DNA of 64,000 bases from NCBI GenBank assembly GCA_003142815.1, contig PLNP01000042.1, forward strand, positions 1 through 64,000, written 5' to 3'. Below are positions 1 through 8,363 of the stretch, piece by piece. Made by a program: the position numbers and the translations under genes. The stretch is from Rhodanobacteraceae bacterium (lineage in GTDB: Bacteria; Pseudomonadota; Gammaproteobacteria; Xanthomonadales; Rhodanobacteraceae). Positions within the stretch are counted from its first letter, which is position 1. Each line of letters opens with the position of its first letter. The notes beneath the pieces were generated by a model, which worked only from the letters and a program-made list of their open reading frames with translations, was not told the origin of the DNA and made no database searches.

Positions 1-21
1 CCCTTCCCTTGAAGGGGAGGG
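1..21. repeat. GC-rich hairpin at window edge
   Basis: An inverted repeat of the CCCTTCCC / GGGGAGGG type sits immediately downstream (minus-strand sense) of the efflux adaptor gene. It resembles the short CCCTC-rich palindromes seen elsewhere in this window and could act as a transcript end or REP-like element. The window starts inside it. Confidence 0.4.
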
Positions 22-37
22 CGCCAAATGCCACCAT

Positions 38-1276
38 CTATTTCTTGATCTGCACCCGCGCGCCATCGCTCATCTCCGCCGGCGGAGCACGCACGATGCG
101 CGTGCCGGTCGCGATGCCTTCGACGAGGCGCAGGTCGCCGACGTTCTGGCCCGGCGTCACCGCGCGCAGGCGCGCCTTCTCGCCATCGACCACGAACACC
201 GCACTCTTGCCGTCGCGCTGCACGAGGCTGCCGGCCGGCACCAGCACACCCTTCGGTAGCGCCACGGCCTGCGTTCCGGGTTTGTTCGCCTCTTCGAGGA
301 ACGACACCCGCACGCCCATGTCCGGCACGATGCGCGGGTCTTTCTGGTCCAGCGCAATGCGCACCTTCACGGTCGCCTTGCTGCGGTCGGCAGTCGGAAT
401 GATCGCGATCACGTGGCCGGGAATCTTCCAGTCCGGATACGCATCGAGCACCGCTTCGGTCGGCTGTTTGGCGACTACTCGGTTGATATACGACTCGTTG
501 ACGTCGACCTCGACCTCCAGTGAATCCATGTCGACGATCGTGCCGATACCGGTGCGCGTGAAACCGCCGCCCGCGGAAAACGGCGAGACGATTTCGCCGA
601 CCTGTGCGGACTTGGCGATGATCACGCCCTTGAATGGCGCGCGCACCGTACAGTAGTCGAGCTGCACCTGTGCTCCCTGCACGCCCGCGCGCACCAGATC
701 GACCTGCTTGCGCTGCGACTCGAGCTGCGACTGCTGGGTGGCGACCTGGGTGCGCGCGACCTCGGCCGATTGCCGCGACACCAGCTTGCGCCCGACCAGA
801 TCGTCGGCGCGCACCAGATCGCGCTGGCTTTGCGCAAGCTGCGCCTGGAATTGCGCAAGCTGCGCCTGCGCGACCCGAAGCTGCGCGTTCGCCTGCGCCA
901 ATGCAGCGCGCTGCGCGGTGGAGTCCAGATGCGCAAGCACCTGACCGGCCTCGACATGCTCGCCTTCCTCGACATGCTCGTCGATGATGGCGCCGGTGAT
1001 CTGCGCCGAAACGGTCGCCTGGCGGCGCGCGGTCACGTAGCCGGTCGCCTGCAGCACCGCAGTCGAACCCGCGTCGCCCGCGGCAGGCGCCGCGGCGATC
1101 GCGGTCTCGATCTCGAACGCCTTGCCACCGCTCAGGAGCCACCATCCGCCCGCGCCGAGCGCGGCCAGCACCAGCACCGCGACGACAATGCCGATCCATG
1201 CCAAGGGTCCGCGCGAGCGCGCCACCGGCTCGCTGCGATCGATGCGCAACTGCTGCAACAAATCGGATTTTTCCAC
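38..1276 (-). CDS. Efflux periplasmic adaptor (HlyD/MacA-type membrane fusion protein)
   Basis: 412 residues, GTG start. A short cytoplasmic N-terminus is followed by one membrane anchor (about residues 25-47), then the lipoyl/barrel-sandwich half motif around the phrase TGYVTARRQATVSAQ, a long Gln/Ala-rich alpha-hairpin (about 120-200) and a beta-barrel domain. This layout is that of adaptors that join an inner-membrane ABC or RND pump to an outer-membrane TolC channel. The pump genes would lie beyond the left edge of the window (downstream on this strand). The substrate cannot be told. The short anchor resembles MacA-type adaptors that work with MacB-like ABC exporters (inference). Confidence 0.85.
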   Translation of the reverse strand: MEKSDLLQQLRIDRSEPVARSRGPLAWIGIVVAVLVLAALGAGGWWLLSGGKAFEIETAIAAAPAAGDAGSTAVLQATGYVTARRQATVSAQITGAIIDEHVEEGEHVEAGQVLAHLDSTAQRAALAQANAQLRVAQAQLAQFQAQLAQSQRDLVRADDLVGRKLVSRQSAEVARTQVATQQSQLESQRKQVDLVRAGVQGAQVQLDYCTVRAPFKGVIIAKSAQVGEIVSPFSAGGGFTRTGIGTIVDMDSLEVEVDVNESYINRVVAKQPTEAVLDAYPDWKIPGHVIAIIPTADRSKATVKVRIALDQKDPRIVPDMGVRVSFLEEANKPGTQAVALPKGVLVPAGSLVQRDGKSAVFVVDGEKARLRAVTPGQNVGDLRLVEGIATGTRIVRAPPAEMSDGARVQIKK

Positions 1277-1469
1277 TCTGCGAGTTCCCTACGCGACCGA
1301 TGCAACGCCAAAGTCTGCCATAGATTCGCAGGTCTTCGGCATCTCTCCCAGCGCCGACGCTCACGCGCCGCAGGTTATGGTTGTCACCTCGCCCGATCTT
1401 GCCGTGCTGGGGCGGATGCGCTCGCCCGCGCTGCTATCCTGTATCCCCCACTTCAACGAGCTTCCGAGC

Positions 1470-2156
1470 ATGTCGTATGTGATCACCGCAGCTGCGCCAG
1501 CGAGCCTCGCCATTGTCGGCACCGACGCGCGCTTTCCGCTCCATCGGATCTACTGCATCGGCCGCAACTACGCCGACCACGCGAAGGAAATGGGCGCCGC
1601 GGTCGAGCGCTCGCAGCCGATGTTCTTCATGAAGCCGGCCGACGCGGTCGTGACCGACGGCGCGGATGTTCCCTATCCATCGGCGACGCAGGAACTGCAC
1701 CACGAAGTCGAGATGGTCGTCGCGCTCGCACACGGCGGTCACGATATTCCTGTCGAACGTGCACTCGACTGCGTGTTCGGCTACGGCGTCGGCCTCGACC
1801 TGACGCGGCGCGACCTGCAAGCGGCAGCGAAGGCGAAGGGCCATCCGTGGGACATGGCGAAAGCATTCGACCATTCGGCGCCGGTGTCCGCGCTGCGACC
1901 GGTCGCCGCTATCGGCCACCCTGCACACGCGCGCCTCACCCTCGACGTCAACGGCGAACGCCGCCAGCAAGCAGACATTTCCGACATGATCTTCGGCGTG
2001 GCCGAGATCATCCACGAGCTGTCGAAGTTGTGGACGCTGGTCCCTGGCGACCTGATCTTCGCGGGCACGCCGGCCGGCGTTGCGGCGCTGCTGCGCGGCG
2101 ACCGTTTTCGCGCCGAGCTGGCAGGCATGGCGGCATGCGAAGGCCGCATCGTCTGA
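1470..2156 (+). CDS. Fumarylacetoacetate hydrolase-family protein (fumarylpyruvate hydrolase-like)
   Basis: 228 residues from the ATG at 1470; the reading frame is open further upstream, but the conserved family start (YCIGRNYADHAKEMG near residue 30) fits this start. Family signatures seen are FMKP, HHEVEMVVAL (acidic metal ligands), FGYGVGLDLTRRD and the C-terminal GDLIFAGTPAGV. FAH-fold enzymes use a divalent metal to cleave C-C bonds of acylpyruvates. The length suits the short fumarylpyruvate/acylpyruvate hydrolase branch. It is divergent from the efflux adaptor and about 150 bases before mscL. No pathway partners are adjacent, so the substrate is unknown. Confidence 0.85.
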   Translation: MSYVITAAAPASLAIVGTDARFPLHRIYCIGRNYADHAKEMGAAVERSQPMFFMKPADAVVTDGADVPYPSATQELHHEVEMVVALAHGGHDIPVERALDCVFGYGVGLDLTRRDLQAAAKAKGHPWDMAKAFDHSAPVSALRPVAAIGHPAHARLTLDVNGERRQQADISDMIFGVAEIIHELSKLWTLVPGDLIFAGTPAGVAALLRGDRFRAELAGMAACEGRIV

Positions 2157-2304
2157 TCCGCGGCATGCGCGGGGCCGCCGGCTTCTGGCTGCGGAAACAG
2201 GCATGAAAAAAATCGTCACGCGATTTGCGATCGATTCACGGCGTCGTATCGTGGTCGCGCGGTAAACCACCCCAAGCAATATCACCTGTGGCCCCGGAGC
2301 GCAT

Positions 2305-2703
2305 ATGAGCATCGCTACTGATTTCAAGGCATTCGTCCTGCGCGGCAACGTCGTCGATCTCGCCGTCGGGGTCGTCATCGGCGTTGCGTTCGGCAAGATC
2401 GTTTCATCGCTGGTCGACCAGATCATCATGCCGCCGATCGGCATGCTGATCGGCGGCGTCGACTTTTCGGCGTACAAGTGGATCCTGCAAGCAGCGGGGG
2501 CGGACGGCAAGGGCGAGGTCGCGGTCCAGTACGGCGCGTTCTTCAACACCATGATCCAGTTCCTGATCATTGCGGCGGCGATTTTCGTGGTCGTGCAGCT
2601 CGTCAATCACATGGTCAAGAAGCAGGAAGCTGCACCGGCGCCGCCGGCCGCCGACGTCGTGCTGCTGACCGAAATCCGCGATCTGCTGAGAACCCGGCCA
2701 TAA
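2305..2703 (+). CDS. mscL: Large-conductance mechanosensitive channel MscL
   Basis: 132 residues, with an RBS (GGAG) 6 bases before the ATG. The first helix carries the canonical FKAFVLRGNVVDLAVGVVIG sequence, TM1 gate residues and the IIMPPIG turn. The second membrane helix is at about residues 72-95, followed by a charged cytoplasmic C-terminus ending in a short helix (LLTEIRDLL). It forms the homopentameric inner-membrane pore that opens under hypo-osmotic shock. Length matches the family (about 130-145). Confidence 0.97.
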   Translation: MSIATDFKAFVLRGNVVDLAVGVVIGVAFGKIVSSLVDQIIMPPIGMLIGGVDFSAYKWILQAAGADGKGEVAVQYGAFFNTMIQFLIIAAAIFVVVQLVNHMVKKQEAAPAPPAADVVLLTEIRDLLRTRP

Positions 2704-2750
2704 CGGGCACACGGTACGCGGCAAACGCGCACCGCACGCTCTCGGGACGG

Positions 2751-2930
2751 ATGATTGCGCGGCAATCGCCCGCCACACCGGCCGGCGGCATCAGCACCGA
2801 GGTGGTGGGCTTCGATTCGTTCGCTGCGCTGCAAGCGGCCGACCCGGCCAGCGTGCGCGGCAGGATCGTCTACGTCGGCGCGCGCATGCAGGCGACTAGG
2901 GATGGCCGCGATTACGGCATCGGTTCGACA
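2751..2930 (+). pseudogene. Fragment of an M28-family (Zn) peptidase
   Basis: Between mscL and the rlmB-like gene one frame reads ATPAGGIS..VVGFDSFAAL..ADPASVRGRIVYV..RMQATRDGRDYG. This matches the protease-associated middle part of secreted M28 aminopeptidases common in this bacterial group, but only about 55-60 residues remain. No signal peptide, catalytic zinc residues or proper ending are present, and similarity stops near 2930. I read it as the leftover of a deleted gene. Recognition is from memory of the family. Confidence 0.55.
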
Positions 2931-2958
2931 GAGAAACATTCGCCGGGACGACGAGCAT

Positions 2959-3813
2959 CTATTGCTCGTCTCCAAGAATCGCAATGCCCTGCTGGCGCCA
3001 ATACTCGCCGAGCACGATAGCTACGCTGGCGGAGACATTGAGACTCTCGATCGCGCCACTGCCTGGAATCGTCAGGCGGTATTGCGCGGCCGCAATCAAC
3101 GCGGCGCTCATCCCCTCGCCTTCGGCACCGAAGATCAGCACGAGACGCGCCGGCAGTGGCGACGAATACAACGACGTACCCGCGCGCGGCACCGTCGCCG
3201 CCAGCGTGTAGCCGTGCAGTCGCAGTGCGTACAGCGCATCCGCGGCGGTCGCCACTTGCACGACCGGCACGACTTCGGCCGCGCCTTCGGCAACACGTGC
3301 CGCGGCACCGGAAACGTCGAGCCCGGAGTTGGCTGGCACGACCACGCCGCCGACGCCGAAATGCGCCGCGCTGCGCAACAGTGCGCCGAGGTTGTGTGGA
3401 TTGCCGACGCCGTCGAGCCAGAGCAGCAACGAGGGCGCGGGTGCTTCAGGCAGCATCGCCAGCAAGCGCCCCAGATCGAGCGGCGGCGCCCGCAACAGGT
3501 CGCAGCACACACCCTCGTGATGGCGCGAACCGGTCAGCTTGTCGAGGTCGGTTTCCTCGACGACACGATAGCCGAGGCGATTCTTCACGCACCACGCGAG
3601 CATCGCCTGCAACGCCGGAATCCGCGCCTCGGTCAGATAGACCTTGCGCAACGCCTCGGGCCGCTTCGCGAAGGCAGCGAGGCAGGCGTTGAGGCCGTAC
3701 AACCGGATCTCTTCGCCGCGCTGCTGTATCGGCGCTGGCACGCGCGGCTTTTCGGGCCACGGCGACGTTGCCGGCGCTGCAGGCGCTGCAGGCGGAGCTT
3801 GTCGACGATTCAT
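2959..3813 (-). CDS. rlmB: SpoU/TrmH-family RNA 2'-O-methyltransferase (RlmB-like)
   Basis: 284 residues. A Pro/Ala-rich N-terminal extension precedes the substrate-binding domain (RLYGLNACLAAFAKRPEALRKVYL) and the SPOUT domain with its three signatures: motif 1 NPHNLGALLRSA, motif 2 LIFGAEGEGM and motif 3 IPGSGAIESLNVSASVAIVLGE. These enzymes use S-adenosylmethionine to methylate the ribose of 23S rRNA (RlmB: G2251) or tRNA. The assignment to RlmB rather than another SpoU paralog is by resemblance only. Its start overlaps the stop of the GNAT gene by 4 bases (ATGA), so the two are co-transcribed. Confidence 0.85.
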   Translation of the reverse strand: MNRRQAPPAAPAAPATSPWPEKPRVPAPIQQRGEEIRLYGLNACLAAFAKRPEALRKVYLTEARIPALQAMLAWCVKNRLGYRVVEETDLDKLTGSRHHEGVCCDLLRAPPLDLGRLLAMLPEAPAPSLLLWLDGVGNPHNLGALLRSAAHFGVGGVVVPANSGLDVSGAAARVAEGAAEVVPVVQVATAADALYALRLHGYTLAATVPRAGTSLYSSPLPARLVLIFGAEGEGMSAALIAAAQYRLTIPGSGAIESLNVSASVAIVLGEYWRQQGIAILGDEQ

Positions 3814-4379
3814 GACGCGGGCCCCAGTGACTCGCGCACGCGCGCGTAGACGAGCAGATCCAGCAAGTCACCGCGCTTGACCACGGCACAGCGCTGCACG
3901 CCTTCACGTTCGAAGCCGGCTTTTTCGAGGACGCGCGCGGAAGCCGGATTGTTCGCATAGACCGTCGCGTAGAGCCGGTGCAGGCGAAACGTGGACATCG
4001 CGTAATCGGCGAACCTGGCTACGACCGTCGTCATGATGCCGCGGCCCCAGAAACGGCGGCCAATCCAGTAACCGAGTTCCGCGCAATGGCGATGCACGTC
4101 GGTTCCCGGATGCAGGCTGACGCCACCAACCGCGGCGCCATCGATCTCGATCGCCCATGAGCGATCTGATTCGTCGACCGCGCGTGCGAGCCAGGCGCGA
4201 CCGTCGTTACCGGTATACGGATACGGAAAGCGGTCGCGCAGGCCAAGCGAGACGTTCTCGTCGCTCGCGTTTGCGACCAGGCTGTCGAGATCGTCCGCAC
4301 GCCACGCGCGGAGCACCGCGACGCCGCAGTCGGGCTGCAGCAATGGCAGCGATGAGAGGTCGGGGCACATTGCGTGCAT
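3810..4379 (-). CDS. GNAT N-acetyltransferase (RimJ/RimL-like)
   Basis: 189 residues. It has the RimJ/L-type layout: LRAWRADDLDSLVANASDENV near the N-terminus, ELGYWIGRRFWGRGIMTTVVARFADYA (acetyl-CoA pyrophosphate loop region) and the late YANNPASARVLEKAGFEREGVQR signature. It probably acetylates an alpha-amino group or a small molecule. It lies downstream of and overlaps the RNA methylase gene, which suggests a translation-related role (inference only). Confidence 0.85.
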   Translation of the reverse strand: MHAMCPDLSSLPLLQPDCGVAVLRAWRADDLDSLVANASDENVSLGLRDRFPYPYTGNDGRAWLARAVDESDRSWAIEIDGAAVGGVSLHPGTDVHRHCAELGYWIGRRFWGRGIMTTVVARFADYAMSTFRLHRLYATVYANNPASARVLEKAGFEREGVQRCAVVKRGDLLDLLVYARVRESLGPAS

Positions 4380-4415
4380 GCTACACGAGCCGACTCACAG
4401 TCTTCGCCGCAATGC

Positions 4416-4441
4416 GTTCGCCCTGAGTCATCGAAGGGCGA
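4416..4441. repeat. TTCGCCCT hairpin repeat
   Basis: A hairpin with arms TTCGCCCT and AAGGGCGA sits between the GNAT gene and emrB. The same TTCGCCCTGAG core recurs at 14647, so it belongs to a dispersed REP-like family. Confidence 0.45.
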
Positions 4442-4456
4442 GCAGCCGTACGCAAC

Positions 4457-5989
4457 TCAATGATCGGCGACGATCGCCGGCGCTGCCGCGTGGCGAACGG
4501 GCTTGAGCAAAAGCAGCAGTGGAATCGACACGACGGTCAGCACCATCATCAACCAGAAATCGTTGAGGAATGCGATCGCCGACGCCTGACGCGTGACTTC
4601 GCCATTGAGCATGGCCAATCCCGTTGTCGACGAACCATTCAAGATTGCCGGCATCTGCGCCATGTTCTCCCCGAATGGGGTCAGCCGTGAGGCGATCTCG
4701 GCGTGGTTGATCTGCGTATTGCGCGACAACAGCGTCATCACGATCGAGATGCCGACGCTGGAACCGATGTTGCGCATCAAGCTGAAGATGCCGGCCGCTT
4801 CGGTGCGCGCCGCCATCGGCAGGGTCGAGTACGCGACCGTGGAGATCGGCACAAACACGAGGCCGAGGCCGAGGCCCTGGACCACGCCGGTGCTGATGAT
4901 CAGGCTCTCGGGCACGTCAAGGCTGAAATGCGCCATCTGCCACAGCGAGTAAGCCGTCAGCAGCATGCCGATGCCGGCGAGCAGACGCGCATCCGCACCA
5001 CGCGCCAGCAGGCGGCCGACCAACATCATCGCGAAGAGCGTGCCGATGCCGCGCGGCGCGACCAACAAGCCGACCGTGACGACCGGATAGTTCATCAGGT
5101 TTTGCAGAAACGGCGGCAGCAACGCCATCGTCGCGAACAGCACGACGCCGAGCACGAAGATGAAGATGTTGCTGGCGAAAAAATTGCGATCGGCGAACAG
5201 ACCAAGATCCAGGAACGGTTTCGCGCTGGTGCGCCAGTGCGCGAAGTACAGATAGAAGCCGAGGAATGCGAGCGCGGCTTCGATCTGGATTTCGACCGAG
5301 CTGAACCAATCCTGCTGCTCGCCGCGATCCAGGAACAGCTGCAACGCGCCGATACCGATCGCAAGGAACGCAAAGCCGCGCCAGTCGAAACGCGACGCGC
5401 GCGTCTCGTCGGTCGGCAGGCTCGCGGCGACGCCGAACAACGCCAGCGCGCCGATCGGCACGTTGATCAGGAACACCCAATGCCAGCCGTAGGTTTCGGT
5501 GAGCCAACCGCCGAGCGGCGGCCCGAGAATCGGGCCGATCATCACACCCATACCCCACATCGCCATCGCGGCGCCATGTTTCTCGCGCGGATAGACATCG
5601 AGCAGCGTCGACTGCGAAAGCGGCACCAGCGGCGCGCCGAACAACCCTTGCAGCAGGCGAAAACCGACCATCGCGCCGATACTGTTGGCGAGGCCGCACA
5701 GCACCGACGCGACTGTGAAGCCGGCGATTGCGATGAGAAGTAAACGCCGACGGCCCATGATCGATGCCAGCCAGCCAGTCGCGGGCATCGCGATCGCCGC
5801 GGCGACGATGTACGAGGTCAGGACCCACGAAATCTGGTCCTGGGTCGCCGACAGCGCGCCCTGCATGTTTGGCAACGCGACATTCGCGATCGTCGTGTCG
5901 AGCGCCTGCATCAAGGTCGCCAGCATCACGGAGATGACCAGCAAGCCACGGTTGGCGACTTCGCGGTGGGTGGCGGTGGTTTCGCTCAT
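4457..5989 (-). CDS. emrB: EmrB/QacA (DHA2) MFS drug exporter
   Basis: 510 residues from the ATG at 5989 (MSETTATHREV); the longer open frame upstream adds an unlikely leader. Fourteen hydrophobic segments are expected and visible. DHA2 signatures are motif D1-like ALDTTIANVALPNMQGAL and motif C GPILGPPLGGWL. It pumps hydrophobic compounds by proton antiport, working with the EmrA adaptor and an outer-membrane TolC. It is the third gene of a marR-emrA-emrB operon and is separated from emrA by a large inverted repeat. Confidence 0.93.
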   Translation of the reverse strand: MSETTATHREVANRGLLVISVMLATLMQALDTTIANVALPNMQGALSATQDQISWVLTSYIVAAAIAMPATGWLASIMGRRRLLLIAIAGFTVASVLCGLANSIGAMVGFRLLQGLFGAPLVPLSQSTLLDVYPREKHGAAMAMWGMGVMIGPILGPPLGGWLTETYGWHWVFLINVPIGALALFGVAASLPTDETRASRFDWRGFAFLAIGIGALQLFLDRGEQQDWFSSVEIQIEAALAFLGFYLYFAHWRTSAKPFLDLGLFADRNFFASNIFIFVLGVVLFATMALLPPFLQNLMNYPVVTVGLLVAPRGIGTLFAMMLVGRLLARGADARLLAGIGMLLTAYSLWQMAHFSLDVPESLIISTGVVQGLGLGLVFVPISTVAYSTLPMAARTEAAGIFSLMRNIGSSVGISIVMTLLSRNTQINHAEIASRLTPFGENMAQMPAILNGSSTTGLAMLNGEVTRQASAIAFLNDFWLMMVLTVVSIPLLLLLKPVRHAAAPAIVADH

Positions 5990-6061
5990 GGATGGATGAT
6001 TTGTTTCGTTCTGCGTCGTCCCGGCGAAAGCCGGGATCATGAATCGTCAGGGGGGACTCGG

Positions 6062-6158
6062 GTCGCGCTTGCAGCGCTTGCACCTTTTTCCGGTGCTTCT
6101 ACAACAGCTCGGCTTTTTGTAGGAACACCGGAAAAAAGTGCAAGCGGCGTAGCCGCGA
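6062..6158. repeat. Large imperfect inverted repeat between emrA and emrB
   Basis: Arms 6076-6095 and 6126-6145 are complementary with one mismatch. The pairing extends outward through GTCGCG/CGCGAC and inward through TTCTACAA/TTGTAGGAA, giving a nearly full-length palindrome of about 97 bases with poly-T/poly-A patches. It lies inside the operon, so it could attenuate emrB or stabilise the emrA message, or it may be a mobile REP-type palindrome. Confidence 0.7.
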
Positions 6159-6190
6159 CCACGCGCCCTGTCCGATTGTTCCTCAGGTGC

Positions 6191-7309
6191 TCAGGGAGCC
6201 TGCACCACGCGCGCGACCGGCTCGGCGCTGACCTGCCAACGCCCGAGCAACGAATTCTGCTTGCCGGTATCGATGTCCACGTTCGTGCTCATGCCAGCGC
6301 GCAGGATCATGCCGTCGTGGTTCGGCTCCTCAATCTCGAGACGCACCGGAATGCGCTGCACGATCTTGACCCAGTTGCCGGTCGCGTTCTGCGCCGGCAG
6401 CACCGAGAACTCCGCACCGGACGCCGGACTGATCGAGGCGACTTGCGCCTTCCACTTCTTGCCCGGATACGTATCGACTTCGATCGTCGCCGGCTGGCCG
6501 ACCGCGACGTGAGTGAGATCGGTTTCCTTGAAATTCGCATCGACCCACAGGGTGTTCGCGATCAACGGCATCGCGGCCTGCCCGGTGCCCAGAAAATCGC
6601 CGGGCTGCAAGCTCATCTTGCCGACCACGCCATCCATCGGCGCGCGTACCGTGGCATGGTCGAGATCGAGTTTTGCCTGCGCCAGTTGCGCGAGCGCGAG
6701 TTTGTAGCCGGCGAGTTTTTCGTCCGGCGTTTCCGGCACGCCACCGAGCATGTTCTGCGCCTTGGAGACTGCGGCGCTGCTCGAATCCTGTTTCGCGCGT
6801 GCGCTGGCGAGATCGTTCGCCGCGTTGTCCAGCGCCTGTTGCGCAATCAAACCGCGGCCGCGCAATTCCTTCATGCGCTCGAACTGCTGCGCCTTGTATT
6901 TGAGGTCGGCCGCGGACGAGCGCAGGTCTGCCTGCGCCGAGCGATAATCGCTGCGCGCCGCGTCGAGCTGGCTCTTCACCGAATCGACTTGTGCCTGCAT
7001 CCGCGCGTAGGCAATTTCGAGCGGCTCGGGATCGATGCGGAATAGTACGTCATCCTTGCGCACGGCCTGGTTCTCATGCACGTCGACTTCGACGACGCGG
7101 CCACCGATCTGCGGCGCGATCGTCACATGATCAGCTTGCACATACGCGTTGTCGGTCGACGCATAGCGCCCCGAGGTGACGTAGAGCCAGCCGCCGATGC
7201 CGAGCACGAGCGCCGGTCCCGCGATCCATAGCAAGGTGCGCGTCCAGCGGCGCTCCGGTTTTGGTAGGTCCGCGGCGATATCCTGCAGCTGCGGTTGCTT
7301 GTCAGTCAT
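6191..7309 (-). CDS. emrA: EmrA-like periplasmic adaptor
   Basis: 372 residues. Cytoplasmic N-terminus, one anchor (WIAGPALVLGIGGWLYVTSG, about 27-46), then SGRYASTDNAYVQADHVTIAPQIGGRVVEVDVHENQAV, the classic EmrA barrel-sandwich start, followed by a coiled-coil hairpin (about 95-205) and the return half-motif RAPMDGVVGKMSLQPGDF. It links EmrB to an outer-membrane channel. The start codon overlaps the marR stop by 4 bases, so translation is probably coupled. Confidence 0.93.
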   Translation of the reverse strand: MTDKQPQLQDIAADLPKPERRWTRTLLWIAGPALVLGIGGWLYVTSGRYASTDNAYVQADHVTIAPQIGGRVVEVDVHENQAVRKDDVLFRIDPEPLEIAYARMQAQVDSVKSQLDAARSDYRSAQADLRSSAADLKYKAQQFERMKELRGRGLIAQQALDNAANDLASARAKQDSSSAAVSKAQNMLGGVPETPDEKLAGYKLALAQLAQAKLDLDHATVRAPMDGVVGKMSLQPGDFLGTGQAAMPLIANTLWVDANFKETDLTHVAVGQPATIEVDTYPGKKWKAQVASISPASGAEFSVLPAQNATGNWVKIVQRIPVRLEIEEPNHDGMILRAGMSTNVDIDTGKQNSLLGRWQVSAEPVARVVQAP

Positions 7310-7770
7310 GCCTTGCCCCTTTCTTCATTCGTCGCGTCATCGAGCGCGACCAGGTTGTGCTTGAGCTGCGCAAGCACGCGCAGCAATGTCTCGAAATCCT
7401 GCCGCTTGACGCCGCGCAGCGCTTCGTCGCGCAGACCGCTTGCGATGACTTCCATCTCGTTGACGACCGCATACGCCTTTGCCGTCAAATGCAGGCGCCA
7501 GCAGCGCCGGTCACCCGGATCGGCACGGCGTTCGACATAGGCGGCCTTCTCGAGCCGGTCGATCACGCGGCCGACCGGAATCGGCTCCATGTCGAGGTAG
7601 TCGGCGAGCTCGGTCTGCGAGAGGCCCTCGTTGCGGCGGATCGCCTTCAGCGCCCGCCACTGGGCGCGGGTCAGCGAGAATCGTGTCGCCCGCCGGTCAA
7701 AGTGCTTGCGCAACTGCCGGGTCACGTCCTGCATCAGGTAGGCGAAGGTGCTGTCGCTTGCTTTGGTCAT
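7306..7770 (-). CDS. MarR-family repressor of the emrAB operon
   Basis: 154 residues with a winged helix-turn-helix: FSLTRAQWRALKAIRRNEGLSQTELADYLDM, VGRVIDRLEKAAYVERRADPGDRR (wing) and a dimerising C-terminal helix. It is first in the operon with emrA and emrB. By family precedent it represses its own operon until a toxic ligand binds. A palindrome upstream (7784-7805) is the obvious operator candidate. Confidence 0.9.
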   Translation of the reverse strand: MTKASDSTFAYLMQDVTRQLRKHFDRRATRFSLTRAQWRALKAIRRNEGLSQTELADYLDMEPIPVGRVIDRLEKAAYVERRADPGDRRCWRLHLTAKAYAVVNEMEVIASGLRDEALRGVKRQDFETLLRVLAQLKHNLVALDDATNEERGKA

Positions 7771-7783
7771 TGTTGCTGAGCAT

Positions 7784-7805
7784 ATTATGTCCTAGGCAGG
7801 ATAAT
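7784..7805. promoter_or_regulatory. Candidate MarR operator palindrome
   Basis: An interrupted palindrome, ATTAT..CCTAGG..ATAAT, lies 14 bases upstream of the marR start codon. Position, AT-rich ends and 22-base span fit a MarR dimer site. This is inferred from position and symmetry only. Confidence 0.55.
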
Positions 7806-7904
7806 TTCAATACCCTTGGGTACACTTTTATGTCAACCGGGCAAGAAGCGCGTCAAAATGCTGGTCAGAATGCGCGTTTGCGGACTACCCAGCGGGATTC
7901 CGGC

Positions 7905-8102
7905 ATGATCGAAGCCGTCGAAGCGGACATCACGACCGTGGCCCTAGACGCGATCGTCAATGCGGCGAACGAAACCTTGCTCGGCGGCGGCGGGCGAGCT
8001 GCAGCGCTTGCGCGAGTCCAGTGGACACGCGCGCTGCGGCGAGCGCCGGAGGCAGGATGCCGAAGGCGGGGTTGCTTGGTGAGCGATGGATCGCGAACCT
8101 AG
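7905..8102 (+). pseudogene. Truncated macro-domain start, tandem copy 1
   Basis: This 65-codon frame begins like the intact macro-domain gene at 8364 (VEADIT...[17 protein letters not shown]). After about 30 codons it runs into an Arg-rich sequence (ALARVQWTRALRR) encoded by a palindromic repeat and ends at a stop. It is the first of three in-register copies spaced exactly 234 bases apart. It cannot fold as a macro domain. It has its own ATG and could be translated as a short peptide. Confidence 0.75.
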
Positions 8103-8129
8103 CAACGACTCGACACCGCTGGCGCCGCC

Positions 8130-8336
8130 ATCAACCCCTCAATTGAAATCGTGGAAGCCGACATCACCACCCTCGACCTCGACGCGATCGTCAATGCCGC
8201 GAACGAAACCTTGCTTGGCGGCGGCGGGCGAGCTGTGGCGCTTGCGCGAGTCCAGTGGACTCGCGCGCTGCGGCGAGCGGGAGGCGCGGGATGCCGAAGG
8301 CGGGGTTGCTTGCTGAGCAATGGATCGCCAACCTAG
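8130..8336 (+). pseudogene. Truncated macro-domain start, tandem copy 2
   Basis: Second copy of the gene start. The position equivalent to the true ATG is ATC, so it lacks the normal start codon. The sequence [28 protein letters not shown] is intact, then diverges into the same Arg-rich repeat product as copy 1 and ends at TAG. Within it a perfect 11-base palindrome (8244-8266, arms GCGCGAGTCCA/TGGACTCGCGC) is present. Confidence 0.75.
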
Positions 8337-8363
8337 CAACGACTCGACACCGCTGCCGCCGCC

